A stretch of 56,107 bases of DNA from Burkholderiales bacterium (GCA_027487815.1 JAIYCW010000004.1:1-56107), one strand, 5' to 3'. Shown: positions 34,187-43,413, counted from the stretch's first letter. Numbers and translations: made by a program. The notes: generated from the sequence alone by a model not told the origin.

Positions 34187-34948
34187 TTAGCGGTTTTGCG
34201 ATTTACGCATTCTCACAATTGCAAGACCTGCCAGCATCAAGGCCCAGAGCGGGGCTTCCGGGACAGGGGTCAGGATCACCTGGTCAAGGGTCAATGCCGA
34301 ACTCACCGCATAGTCCCCAACATCCACGATACCGAAGCCGATTGTGGCCATGCCGGATTGTGAAAAGATGTGGGAGTGGATGAGGTTACCCGTGGTGTTG
34401 GAGTAGCCGCCGGAGGCAGCCATGATTGCCTCGTTGCTCTCGCCAAGACGCACAACAAAGTCTGGTTGTCCGGGTTGGGCGACCACAAAAAACGCTGTAT
34501 CAACGCCGCCGATGCCTGTGCCTGTATTGAGAAGATCGTTTGTGATCAGGTTCCACCGGAAGGTAAGCCTGTCGCCTGCCTGAACTGCAAAGCTCTGCTG
34601 AATGGCAGAGCCTTCATAGGCACCCACCGCTGGGCTGAGGTCGAAAGTGGTAATGGGCAGTCCCAGGAAATTAGGCGCGAATGAGAAATCGACAGGTGCG
34701 GTGCCCGAGAGGTTGAGTCCGGTGGCGTCATCAAAGCCAGAGGGTGCGGCATTGGTCAACACAGCCATGAAACTGCCCGAGGCCGTTTGGCCACCAACTG
34801 AGGCTTGTGCGGACACATCTCCCGCAGCCGACCAGCCGGTTAACCCGCTTTCGAATCCACCATTGGTTTGTGCTTGAGCTGCTGCACTGCCAAGAACCAA
34901 AGGGGCAACCAGGAAGGCGCCGAACAGTACTTTTGTAAACTGCGTCAT
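34187..34948 (-). CDS. PEP-CTERM-like exported protein
   Basis: A 253-residue secreted protein with a signal peptide to about residue 27 (ending AAAQAQ). The Gly/Ser/Thr-rich beta body begins NGGFESGLTGWSAAG, a carbohydrate-binding-like start. The C-terminal tripartite tail is VPEAPLWALMLAGLAIVRMRKSQNR in two parts: a Pro-Glu motif plus hydrophobic helix, then a basic end. This matches PEP-CTERM sorting signals processed by exosortase, with PEA instead of the common PEP. The ATG at 34948, preceded by GAGAG, was chosen; one five codons upstream has no ribosome site. No exosortase gene is in the window. Function is unknown, perhaps in the exopolysaccharide matrix. Confidence 0.82.
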   Translation of the reverse strand: MTQFTKVLFGAFLVAPLVLGSAAAQAQTNGGFESGLTGWSAAGDVSAQASVGGQTASGSFMAVLTNAAPSGFDDATGLNLSGTAPVDFSFAPNFLGLPITTFDLSPAVGAYEGSAIQQSFAVQAGDRLTFRWNLITNDLLNTGTGIGGVDTAFFVVAQPGQPDFVVRLGESNEAIMAASGGYSNTTGNLIHSHIFSQSGMATIGFGIVDVGDYAVSSALTLDQVILTPVPEAPLWALMLAGLAIVRMRKSQNR

Positions 34949-35076
34949 GTGTGTCACTCTCATTTATAGATACGCGACAGTAGGTGGCTTTTGTGCCGCC
35001 ACGTTGACTGCGCTTGAAACATCATGGGTCACTACGGACTAATGGCATTGAGCTTTTCAGATAACCTCCGGCAGCC

Positions 35077-35703
35077 ATGGCACCAACACCTGCATTAATC
35101 CGAACCCAAGGGCTGGGTTTGTATGGCCTAAGCTGGCCGGATCTTGAGATCGCTCAAGGCGAGCACTGGCTGGTCAGGGGGCCCTCGGGCAGCGGCAAAA
35201 GTACCTTGCTGATGATGCTTGCGGGATTGCGCACCCCCGATACAGGCGAGGTACACAAAGCCACTGCGCTTGTGATCGGCGTGGTGCCACAAGATCCAGG
35301 ACTTTTGCGTGCGCTCAGCGTGATGGATAACTTGCTGCTCGCGCAACGCTTGCGCGGCCAGGTGGCAGATCGTGCTGCGGCGCTGGCGCTGCTGAATCAG
35401 CTCGGGATCGAGGCCACGGCTGCCCGGCGCCCCACGGCACTCTCACGAGGCCAGCAGCAAAGGGTTGCCATTGCCCGCGCCCTCTTGATCAAGCCTGGGC
35501 TCTTGCTTGCCGATGAGCCCAGCGCCAATCTTGACGACGACAATGCCCTGCGAATGATCGAACTTTTGCGCGATCAGGCGCGGGCCAATCGGGCCGGGCT
35601 GGTAGTGACCAGCCATGATCAGCGGATCAGTGCCGGGTTTGAGCATACGCTGGTCCTGGCTGCGCATTCGGATAACGCTGTGGAACAGCGGAGCGCGCGA
35701 TGA
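35077..35703 (+). CDS. ABC transporter ATP-binding protein (LolD/MacB type)
   Basis: A 208-residue ATPase. Walker A is GPSGSGKSTLL (about residues 39-49), with a Q-loop in GVVPQDPGLL, the signature LSRGQQQRVAIARAL, Walker B LLLADEPSANLDDD and the H-loop VVTSHDQR. It belongs to the LolD/MacB branch that partners FtsX-like permeases. The following permease begins 4 bases before its stop. The short length and gene context suggest a mechanotransmission-type exporter or periplasmic remodelling system, not an importer. Confidence 0.92.
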   Translation: MAPTPALIRTQGLGLYGLSWPDLEIAQGEHWLVRGPSGSGKSTLLMMLAGLRTPDTGEVHKATALVIGVVPQDPGLLRALSVMDNLLLAQRLRGQVADRAAALALLNQLGIEATAARRPTALSRGQQQRVAIARALLIKPGLLLADEPSANLDDDNALRMIELLRDQARANRAGLVVTSHDQRISAGFEHTLVLAAHSDNAVEQRSAR

Positions 35704-36905
35704 ATACGCTGGCGCTTGCTTGGGCGCAAATTCGGGACCGTTCGGGCGCGAGTGCGCTCAACGGGCTGTTGATTGCGCTTGCCGCTGCAGTCACTACTTT
35801 CACCTGGCTCGTGCTGGCCCAAGTCAATGGGGTGCTTCAGCGCGACGCCAGGGGCATTGATCTGGTGGTGGGGGCTAAAGGCAGCCCCTTGCAGTTGCTA
35901 CTCGGGGGGGTATACCACCTCGATATCGTGCCGGGCACGATCAAGCTGGCTGAGCTTAAAGCGCTGGAGGGTAATCGTCTGGTGCGCGAGGTGATTCCGC
36001 TTTCGGTGGGAGACAATTTCAGGGGCTACCGGATCGTCGGCACCACTGCGCAATACCCCGAGGTGTATGGCGCAAAGTTGGCGCAGGGGGACATGTTTAA
36101 AGCCCCGATGCAGGCCGTGGTGGGGGCCAGCGTGGCGGCGCGCCAGGGCTTGACTGTGGGCACCACGTTTTTTGGTACCCATGGGCTAGCCGATGGCGGG
36201 CCTGTGCATGAGGATCATCGCTATACCCTGGTGGGTATCCTCGAACCCACCGGCACCGTGCTGGATCGGCTGGTTCTCACTGCGCTTGAATCGGTATGGT
36301 TACTTCACGAAGGCACCCCGAGCGATCCGGCCGAGCAGCAGGCCCTTGAAGACGAGCGTGAAGTGAGTATTGGATTGGTGCGTTACAAGTCACCGATCGC
36401 TGCAGCCACCGTTCCGCGCAGTATCAACTCTGGTGTGGCAATGCAGGCGGCTGCTCCGGCAGTGGAGTCCGCGCGCCTGATGCAGCTGGTTGAGCCTGTG
36501 CTGCTGCTTGTGCAAGGCTTGGGCCTGACGATAGCTGTGCTTGCCGGCCTGAGTGTGTTCCTGACCTTAAGTCAGGCGCTTGAGCGGCGCCGCCACGAGC
36601 TGGCGATTTTGCGCATGCTTGGCGCCTCGAAGCTGCGGGTGTTCGCGTTGCTGCTGATCGAGTCAGCGGGCCTGGCCTGGGTGGGCGCCTGTGTTGGGCT
36701 GTTGCTCGCTCATGGGCTTATCGCTTTGGCGGCTATCCTCGCTCCGAGTGTGGGGGCAGCTTTGATCGACCCGGCCTGGTTCGATACCATGGAGTTGTGG
36801 ATTCCAGTGTTGGCGGTAGGCTTGGCCGTGATCGCGGCGCTTTGGCCTGCCTGGCGAGCGGCCCGAGTTGATGTGGCCTCGGTACTTACAGGAGATCAGG
36901 CTTGA
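35700..36905 (+). CDS. MacB/FtsX-type ABC permease
   Basis: A 401-residue permease. One transmembrane helix near the N-terminus (NGLLIALAAAVTTFTWLVLA) is followed by a periplasmic MacB_PCD-like domain of about 230 residues (LVVGAKGSPLQLLLGGVYHLD). Three C-terminal helices (about 270-395) include the FtsX motif RRHELAILRMLGASKLRVF. It overlaps both the ATPase and the next small gene by 4 bases, so the cassette is tightly coupled. Together with the DUF3299 protein downstream it resembles a zinc-responsive ABC set reported in Pseudomonas, as I recall. Substrate unknown. Confidence 0.9.
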   Translation: MNTLALAWAQIRDRSGASALNGLLIALAAAVTTFTWLVLAQVNGVLQRDARGIDLVVGAKGSPLQLLLGGVYHLDIVPGTIKLAELKALEGNRLVREVIPLSVGDNFRGYRIVGTTAQYPEVYGAKLAQGDMFKAPMQAVVGASVAARQGLTVGTTFFGTHGLADGGPVHEDHRYTLVGILEPTGTVLDRLVLTALESVWLLHEGTPSDPAEQQALEDEREVSIGLVRYKSPIAAATVPRSINSGVAMQAAAPAVESARLMQLVEPVLLLVQGLGLTIAVLAGLSVFLTLSQALERRRHELAILRMLGASKLRVFALLLIESAGLAWVGACVGLLLAHGLIALAAILAPSVGAALIDPAWFDTMELWIPVLAVGLAVIAALWPAWRAARVDVASVLTGDQA

Positions 36906-37192
36906 TCAAAGTGCAATATGGATTGGTAATTGCGATGCTTTCGATGTTTTGCATCGTTGCTCAAGGGCAAAGTGCGAATGCTCCCGCAGCCTCGACGCCA
37001 CCCAAAGCAGGTGCGGAGCAAAAGCACCGTGCGGAAGACATCGCCCAGCATCGAGTCATGGCGCAAGCCCACACTGATGCGGCGAAATGCCTGGAGTCAG
37101 GCAAGCCGGAAAAGCAGTGCCAGGAAGCCCTTCGCGCGGCTTGTCAGGGGATTGCCCTGGGGCGGTTTTGCGGCATGAAGCATGCTCATTAA
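36902..37192 (+). CDS. Small exported Cys/His protein in the ABC cassette
   Basis: A 96-residue protein starting with TTG that overlaps the permease stop (TTGA). A signal peptide extends to about residue 22 (ending VAQGQ). The mature part is an Ala/Lys/Glu-rich, probably helical protein with four cysteines (AAKCLESG, KQCQEAL, AACQGI, RFCGM) and a C-terminal MKHAH. The cysteines plus histidines could bind a metal or form disulfides in the periplasm. I do not recognise the family. Its place between the permease and the DUF3299 gene suggests it serves the transporter as a periplasmic partner or metal carrier, which is inference. Confidence 0.72.
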   Translation: MIKVQYGLVIAMLSMFCIVAQGQSANAPAASTPPKAGAEQKHRAEDIAQHRVMAQAHTDAAKCLESGKPEKQCQEALRAACQGIALGRFCGMKHAH

Positions 37193-37234
37193 GGGTGAAG
37201 TCTTTCAAATGATCTCTTTATCAAGGTCACCATC

Positions 37235-37831
37235 ATGAAACCTGTTTTTCAGCATGCCGTCAGCATGATTGGCGTTGCGCTCCTGGGCATGTCGGCGGCA
37301 ATCGCGCAGATTCAAACCCCACCGGGTGCAACGGGGCGTCCGCAAGCTCCGGCGGCTGCGAGCCCCAGCCCGGCGGGTGCGGCTCCTGTTCCTGCATTGA
37401 CGCCAAGCGGCCAACCGCCTACTTATCACGGCGGGCAGCAAACTGCGCCACTTTCCACTTATCTGCCACCCGAGCCGGGAGCAATTCCCTGGACCTTGTT
37501 AGGTAAGGTGAAGATGATTCAGAACCGCGGCAAATTCACCCCTGAGTTCGATAAGGAAGTGATGGCGCTCAACAATCGCGAGGTGAAGATTCAGGGCTTC
37601 ATGATGCCGCTGGAAACCGGTGAAAAGCAGCGTCATTTCCTGCTGACCATCACCCCGCAAACCTGCGCGTTTTGTATTCCGGCGGGGCCCGAGGGGATGG
37701 TCGAAATTCGCACTAAAACCCCGATCAAGGTCACCTTTGAGCCCTTGGTGCTCACCGGCAAATTTGAAGTGCTGGCCAATGATCCCATGGGCCTCTACTA
37801 CCGCATGCCCGATGGCAAGTCGGTGCGGTAG
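37235..37831 (+). CDS. DUF3299 exported protein
   Basis: A 198-residue protein with a signal peptide to about residue 24 and a Pro/Ala-rich linker to about 70. A compact C-terminal domain follows: WTLLGKVKMIQNRGKFTPEF, VKIQGFMMPLETG and PQTCAFCIPAGPEGMVEI. The Cys-x-x-Cys pair and the MMPLE motif are the DUF3299 pattern. The role of the family is not established; it recurs next to MacB-like transporters. It is placed 42 bases after the small Cys/His gene, and likely shares its transcript. It ends convergently with the secreted nuclease gene, 15 bases away. Confidence 0.85.
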   Translation: MKPVFQHAVSMIGVALLGMSAAIAQIQTPPGATGRPQAPAAASPSPAGAAPVPALTPSGQPPTYHGGQQTAPLSTYLPPEPGAIPWTLLGKVKMIQNRGKFTPEFDKEVMALNNREVKIQGFMMPLETGEKQRHFLLTITPQTCAFCIPAGPEGMVEIRTKTPIKVTFEPLVLTGKFEVLANDPMGLYYRMPDGKSVR

Positions 37832-37846
37832 CAGGGCCGCGGGTTT

Positions 37847-40800
37847 TTAGAACAGGAAGTCGCGACTGATCTGCAGTTGCGCAGGCAGCACTCCGCGCAA
37901 CACGATGAATGCCCGGCCAGCCAAGGGCCCGGCACTGCCGTCGGTGTCGATCATTACCACGGTGTTTGCGCCCTGGACAGTCAGGCTCAGGACTCCTTGC
38001 GATACGGCTTGCCCGGCGGCGACGCCAAGCGCGCTCATCAGGCCGCGCAGATCGATTTGATCCATGCCTGGCGAAAAGTCAGTGATCTGATCGCCCGCAT
38101 CACGCATGTCGTTGTAGACCACGCGATCCCGACCTGCACCAGTGGTAATCAGGTCAGCACCGGCACCGCCGTTGATCACATCATCACCTGCAGTACCTTG
38201 CAGTACATCGCGACCGGCTGTGCCATTCACATCCTTGGTCAACTCGATGCCAACCAGCACCGGGTCGTGGTCGGATGAGCGAAATGGTGAGCTGGTGTAG
38301 AGGTCCTGGGTCTTGAACTCGGTGTTGTAATCGATCACCGAGGGCTCATCGGCATTGATCTTCCAATGCGTCACTGTGCGCACTTTAGACGTGAGCGCAG
38401 CACTTGCCAGCGCGTGATCGAGATAGCCTGCTTCGCCGTTAAACACGAATGAGTAAGCCTCTGGATCGGCCGCACCCAGCACATCGACAAACCCATTGTC
38501 GGTGAGCCGGCGGATCGGGTCTTCCTTGGCATAAGAGTTCAGATCGCCGAGCACCAATACGCGGTTGGTGCCGCTTGAGGAAGTCAAGCCATTGATGAAA
38601 GCCAGCAAGGCGTCGCTCTGGGCAAGGCGGGTGGCGTTAAAGCAGGACTGACCATCGTTTTGATCCTGGTCGAGCCCGGCAGCGCCATCGCATCGCTTGC
38701 TCTTGAAGTGATTCACGATCACGCTCAAGCGCTCCCCATTGGGGGCGGCAAAGGTTTGCGCAAGTGGTGGGCGGTTGTGTACCGCGGCAACATCGCTTAC
38801 TGCATTGCCCACCGGACTTACCCGGCCCACCTTGTAGATCATGCCCATGCGAATTGCGTCAGTACCCGTGCCACCGGTTGGGAGGCTTACGCTCGCGTAG
38901 CTCGTGCCCGGGGCCACGACGTTTAGCCGAGCATTGATCGCGCCAACAAGATTGTTAATTGCGGTTTGCCCGTTGTTTTCGATTTCAATCAGGCCAACGA
39001 TATCGGCATCCAGACCAATCATCGCATTGACGATTTTGTCGCGTTGGCGTGTGAATTCTGCGCTGCTATCGGCACCCCGGCAATCTCCGGCAGTGTTGCT
39101 TGGAAAGCAGCCGTTGCCAGCGGTATTCAGTGTGGAAAAGAAGTTCAGCACGTTGAAGCTGGCCACGCGCAGATTACCTCCGGTGGCCGGCGCGGTTAGC
39201 GAACGGGCATTCACGCGAGTAAAGACTGGAGTCACCGTGGGGTGCAAGCGATAGTCTCGCGTTGTCGTGTCGCTAGTGACGAGGCCAAAATCAATTACGC
39301 CGGTCACGGAGCTGGTGACATCGCCTGCGCGCAAGGTATTGTCCGCGCCGATGTAGGGAATCGGGTTGGGATTTTGCAGGCTCGCACCGTCATCCAGCAC
39401 GATACGGCGCCGCGCATTGGCTTGAGCCAGCGCTTGGGCTTGGGGGCCTGGGGCGAACACATTGGTCGGGTTGAACAGGCGGCCATTGGCGGAAATCGTC
39501 ACCTGACCGAAACGGCCCTGGAAAAAATTCTGCGACGCAGTCATCGGTGTGTTGATCGTAACCAACATGCCCTCATAAGCTTCCAGATCACCTTCATTGA
39601 TTTCCGGGAAAGTAATCACTGTTGGCGAAATCGTCACCCCTGAGGCCAACACCTGCAAATCACTTGGCGTAGTCAGTTGGGTGAACGTGTTGAACTCGAA
39701 CACCGTCCCGCGCAATCGCACGCGTTGCCCTTCTTGCACGCCGTTGAAAGCGGCGGCGCTATTGGTGAAGACATAGATGCCGTCCGAAGTCAGGGGATCA
39801 CCGTCGCCAGTTTCGTCCTGCATGAAAAAGCCCTGAAGCTGCACCGGCGAGGTCTGGCTCAGGACTCGTTTGGTGATCACGCCTTCGGTCACAACTTCAG
39901 TACCTACCAAGGGGCTGGTATTGCCCGAGCCCTGAATGGTGTAGATGCGTGTGATGGTGCTGCCAGCGCCCAAACTGACACTGACAGCGCAGCTCGCCGA
40001 TTGTCCGTCGTCATTCGTAAAGTTAACGGTGATTGAATAGTTGCCGGCTGCGACGCTGGCTGCCGCGCGCAGTTCGACCAAGGCCTGATCGCCGTCATTA
40101 ATCGCTGAGGCAAATCCGCTGAGGGTGAACCCTGCGGGCGTACCGGCGGCAAGGCTCGCAGCGTTAACCCGGCTGTCGGCATCTTGAGCGCTCAGAATGC
40201 CGCTAGCCAGGGTGCCTACCGTGCCGTTGATGGCCGGGCAAGAAGGAATGATCGGTTGGGCGATTGGGCCACCAGAGCAAGGGTTCAGTGCTGTGGAGCC
40301 ATTGCGCGGCGCGGGGGTGGCCGTTGAAAAGTCAGTACTGTTTTGGTTGGTATCCCCGCAGCCGAATGCGCTCCGAAATACCGCCGAGGTCGCCGAAGGC
40401 GCAGCAGTAGGGGCGGTGCCCTCGAAGAAATTCGCTCCTCCGTAGCCCACCAGGTCAATGATTCGGGTAATTGAGCTTGGCGCGCACACGGTTGATCCAC
40501 CATTGCATCCCAAACTGCTTGTGCCAGAAACAAGTGCTACTTTGCCGCCGGTTGCGCTCAATGCAATAGCGGTCGAGTCAATGAGGTCCGGGGTCGGTAG
40601 AGCAGCACCCACAGCGGCAGTCGATGCTTGTTGAACCAGGTAATACTGACCCGGCTGCAGGCTGACGTTGGGTAGTTCTGTGAGCTGGTTGGCGTTTGCA
40701 CCAAAGTTGCCAGTGCCAGAGGCGCTGGCATATTGCAGGGATAACCCGTTGAGGCTGCGTACCGCGTTCGAGCTGTTGAAGATCTCGATGTAGTCGTGGG

Positions 40801-40954
40801 TAAATGTTGCCCCGCTATTACCGCCTCCACCATAAACCTGACTGATAACCAGCCCGCTGGTTTGTGCCATTGCGGTGGAAACGCCGGCGGCCATGACCAA
40901 ACCGGTCAGGGCGCTTCGGGTCCAGGATAAGCATCGAGTGATCAGCGTTTGCAT
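37847..40954 (-). CDS. ExeM/NucH-like extracellular endonuclease with C-terminal RTX-type repeats
   Basis: A 1035-residue secreted protein. After a signal peptide (to about 30) comes a lamin-tail domain (LVISQVYGGGGNSGATFTHDYIEIFN), an Ig-like Ala/Ser-rich segment, and an OB-fold-like region around residues 335-450. The endonuclease/exonuclease/phosphatase domain runs from about 595 to 900: LRVASFNVLNFF, DIVGLIEIENNG, VLVLGDLNSYAKEDP and SDHDPVLVGIE, with the metal and catalytic Glu, Asp, Asn and His in place. The end has Ca-binding nonapeptide-like repeats, GTAGDDVINGGAGADLI, and a domain typical of type I secretion substrates. It probably degrades extracellular DNA for phosphate or carbon or shapes biofilm. 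Confidence 0.9.
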   Translation of the reverse strand: MQTLITRCLSWTRSALTGLVMAAGVSTAMAQTSGLVISQVYGGGGNSGATFTHDYIEIFNSSNAVRSLNGLSLQYASASGTGNFGANANQLTELPNVSLQPGQYYLVQQASTAAVGAALPTPDLIDSTAIALSATGGKVALVSGTSSLGCNGGSTVCAPSSITRIIDLVGYGGANFFEGTAPTAAPSATSAVFRSAFGCGDTNQNSTDFSTATPAPRNGSTALNPCSGGPIAQPIIPSCPAINGTVGTLASGILSAQDADSRVNAASLAAGTPAGFTLSGFASAINDGDQALVELRAAASVAAGNYSITVNFTNDDGQSASCAVSVSLGAGSTITRIYTIQGSGNTSPLVGTEVVTEGVITKRVLSQTSPVQLQGFFMQDETGDGDPLTSDGIYVFTNSAAAFNGVQEGQRVRLRGTVFEFNTFTQLTTPSDLQVLASGVTISPTVITFPEINEGDLEAYEGMLVTINTPMTASQNFFQGRFGQVTISANGRLFNPTNVFAPGPQAQALAQANARRRIVLDDGASLQNPNPIPYIGADNTLRAGDVTSSVTGVIDFGLVTSDTTTRDYRLHPTVTPVFTRVNARSLTAPATGGNLRVASFNVLNFFSTLNTAGNGCFPSNTAGDCRGADSSAEFTRQRDKIVNAMIGLDADIVGLIEIENNGQTAINNLVGAINARLNVVAPGTSYASVSLPTGGTGTDAIRMGMIYKVGRVSPVGNAVSDVAAVHNRPPLAQTFAAPNGERLSVIVNHFKSKRCDGAAGLDQDQNDGQSCFNATRLAQSDALLAFINGLTSSSGTNRVLVLGDLNSYAKEDPIRRLTDNGFVDVLGAADPEAYSFVFNGEAGYLDHALASAALTSKVRTVTHWKINADEPSVIDYNTEFKTQDLYTSSPFRSSDHDPVLVGIELTKDVNGTAGRDVLQGTAGDDVINGGAGADLITTGAGRDRVVYNDMRDAGDQITDFSPGMDQIDLRGLMSALGVAAGQAVSQGVLSLTVQGANTVVMIDTDGSAGPLAGRAFIVLRGVLPAQLQISRDFLF

Positions 40955-41081
40955 AGTCGCGCCTAGCGGGCAAGGAAGTAAAACCTTGAGACTGCGCGAT
41001 TCACGTGACCGGTAAATGATGGAGCAACCTGCTGGCTTGATCCTTGAGGGCTAAAGTTGATGAGCCGTTAGAACTGTGTCA

Positions 41082-43175
41082 CTAAAACTGCGCGCGTAGT
41101 CCGGTCATCACGGATCGCCCGGGCTGGGGCGCGACGTCCTTGATATAGGAGGTGTGCAGACGAATCGTCTCGTTGAGCAAATTGCGCCCCTGCACAAAGA
41201 GCGTGAGCCGTTGCCGATCTGAACTCTTGATTGTGTAGGCCAGCTCGGCGTCTACGCGGGTGTAGCCAGCAGTAGCAGTCTCAAGCACCGCGAGCCGGGA
41301 GGCGCGTTGCACCGATTGCACCGACATGAAACCGCTCCAGGCTCCTGCTGCGTAATGAGTGCTTACACCCAAGCGAGATGGGCTCATTCGGGGTGCGTTG
41401 CCGGCGGCATCAATCGTGCCGCGGGCCACATCGGCGAAGCTGCGCAGGCTCCACGGCGAATTGAGCGGTTGCCAGCGCCATTGCAATTCCACGCCCTGAA
41501 AGCGAGCTCTTGCCTGAGCATATTGCAGCCTTGAAAACGCGCCTGCGTCGGGATGGCTCGGATCATTCTGAATGATGTTTTGATCATCTACCCGATCAGC
41601 CAAACCATCGCCGTTTGCATCGGTGCTGCTTCCGTACACATAATTCTTGAAGCGATTGTTGTAGAGCGAGGCTTGCCACTGCACCGGACCAGTGGTCTTG
41701 CGCAAGCCAACATCGATCGAGGTTGAGCGCTCGCGGGCCAGCGTGCTATTTCCTTGCTCAAAAGTGGCTGTCGCCGCGTGAGGGCCGTTGGCATACAGCT
41801 CTTCTACCACCGGGGCGCGTTGCGCACTGCTTAGATTCACAGCCAATGCCACGCCTGGCAGGGCCCACCCTTTGGGTAGCGGCATCAGCAGGCCAGTGGA
41901 TAGGGAGTTCAACCCGAAGTTGCGATTGGTTAAACCAGTGGCGGCATCGGGCCGCAGTTCGGCGCGTTCGTGCCGGGCGCCAAATTCAATTCGACCAGGG
42001 CCCACGGGCAATTCGCCCACATAAAAAAGTCCGGTGTTGCTCTCTCGTGTGCTGGGGATATAGGCTTCCGCGCCACTTGCGCTAATCGTCCGGTCCCGCG
42101 CCTGCAGGCCAAAGGCGCCACGCACTCCCCCCCAGGGTTGGTGCACTACCTCGAGGCGCGAGTCGGAGCCGCGGTTGCGAATTTCCGTGCCGATGTCGCC
42201 GGTGGGGGCTTCGATTTCGCGATGATCGTAGCGGTTCTCAGCATGGGTTAGCTTGATGCGTTCAATGCCTGCTGCCGGCGCAATCCACTCCCCTAGCCAA
42301 TCCAGCCGCTGCTGGCGCAAGCGAATGAATACATCGGCTTCGCTGGGAATTCCGTAGCGGTTATTCAACTCGCTGTAGCCCAGCCCTAAGGTAAAGTTTT
42401 GCCCGATGTAGGCACCACCGATCTGAGTCCCGTCGCCTTTGCTGAAACTGTTGGGCAGGCGGCCGCGTGCGCTCGAGGGATCGTTGACCACTGCCTGGCC
42501 AGCAATCGAGTAGTCGCCCGCCGCCCGATCAAACGCCCCCAAGCTGAATTGCCATGGCCCGGCTCCAGTTTGCACACTGGCCGCCGCATTTTGCCCCCGC
42601 GTTGCGCTATCTGATCCCAAGCGTGCCTGCCCGCGCACACCGCTGATCCGAAAGGTCGGGATTTGATCGGTAACCACATTCACCAGACCACCAATGGCAC
42701 CGCCGCCATAGAGTAGTGTGGCCGGGCCCCGCAACACTTCGATGCGCCGGGCAAAAAGCGGCTCGCTGGTGATTGCATGATCGGGGCTGAGGGTGGAGGC
42801 ATCCAGAGTTTCGAGCCCATTGTTAGTAACCCGCACCCGTGGTCCATCAAGGCCACGAATTACTGGCCGGCCAGCTCCGAGTCCAAATCCGCTGGAATGC
42901 ACGCCCGGCAACCCGTTCAAGGTATTTCCGAGGTTAGGGCTGGCCGCTTGATCGAGGTCTGTACCCTTGAGCACCTGGACCGGTTGCACACTCTGCAGCT
43001 CCGGGGTAGCCAATGGTGAAGCTGAAATTCGTACTTCAGGCAGAGCCTCGCGGTTGGCTTGGGCCGAGGTTTGGGCCGTTGTCTGGGCGATCACCGGGGC
43101 GACGCCTAGCGGCAAACTCAAGCAGGCAAGGACTGCGCGATGCAGCGGCGACAGGGCAAGGTGTGGTGGTTTCAT
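41082..43175 (-). CDS. TonB-dependent outer-membrane receptor, ZnuD-like
   Basis: A 697-residue receptor. A signal peptide (to about 30) precedes a plug domain with VRISASPLATPELQSVQPVQ as a TonB-box-like region, then LNGLPGVHSSGFGLGAGRPVIRG and VRVTNNGLETLDASTLSPDHA. A 22-stranded barrel follows, ending in the expected aromatic residue (LRAQF). The plug phrases resemble ZnuD-type zinc receptors as I remember them, with His at several loop positions but no long His cluster. The ATG at 43175 gives a clean signal peptide; a longer frame from 43280 is rejected. With the other zinc-linked genes nearby, zinc uptake is a reasonable guess. Haem or another chelate is possible. Confidence 0.85.
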   Translation of the reverse strand: MKPPHLALSPLHRAVLACLSLPLGVAPVIAQTTAQTSAQANREALPEVRISASPLATPELQSVQPVQVLKGTDLDQAASPNLGNTLNGLPGVHSSGFGLGAGRPVIRGLDGPRVRVTNNGLETLDASTLSPDHAITSEPLFARRIEVLRGPATLLYGGGAIGGLVNVVTDQIPTFRISGVRGQARLGSDSATRGQNAAASVQTGAGPWQFSLGAFDRAAGDYSIAGQAVVNDPSSARGRLPNSFSKGDGTQIGGAYIGQNFTLGLGYSELNNRYGIPSEADVFIRLRQQRLDWLGEWIAPAAGIERIKLTHAENRYDHREIEAPTGDIGTEIRNRGSDSRLEVVHQPWGGVRGAFGLQARDRTISASGAEAYIPSTRESNTGLFYVGELPVGPGRIEFGARHERAELRPDAATGLTNRNFGLNSLSTGLLMPLPKGWALPGVALAVNLSSAQRAPVVEELYANGPHAATATFEQGNSTLARERSTSIDVGLRKTTGPVQWQASLYNNRFKNYVYGSSTDANGDGLADRVDDQNIIQNDPSHPDAGAFSRLQYAQARARFQGVELQWRWQPLNSPWSLRSFADVARGTIDAAGNAPRMSPSRLGVSTHYAAGAWSGFMSVQSVQRASRLAVLETATAGYTRVDAELAYTIKSSDRQRLTLFVQGRNLLNETIRLHTSYIKDVAPQPGRSVMTGLRAQF

Positions 43176-43181
43176 TACATC

Positions 43182-43210
43182 ATTGTATGGCTTATGCAAT
43201 GCAGTTGCAA
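43182..43210 (-). promoter_or_regulatory. Promoter of the TonB receptor gene
   Basis: TTGCAA (43205-43210) and TACAAT (43182-43187) are separated by exactly 17 bases on the reverse strand. The ATG begins only 6 bases after the -10 box, so the transcript would be leaderless or the true start codon lies further in. Confidence 0.55.
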
Positions 43211-43413
43211 AAAGAATCTTTCTGCCTCGGCTTGCGGAGTTCAAAGCGCCACCCAGATTTGCCGGCCGATCAGTGGTCAATGCATGCCGCCCAGCGGCCC
43301 AGTCGAAACAACAACAGGGGTTTTACCCGGTGCTAATATGCTTACAGCCATGGAGTTGCCACAACAAGAGGCGGAATTGCACCGCTTTTCCTCACCGGAA
43401 TAAGGCATCTCGA

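Noticed and set aside
42967-43413. Long upstream extension of the STAS gene frame, overlapping the TonB receptor gene
   Set aside because: The extension is antisense to the receptor signal region, its product has no family pattern, and a GTG at 43414 with AAGG upstream begins the coding-like part.
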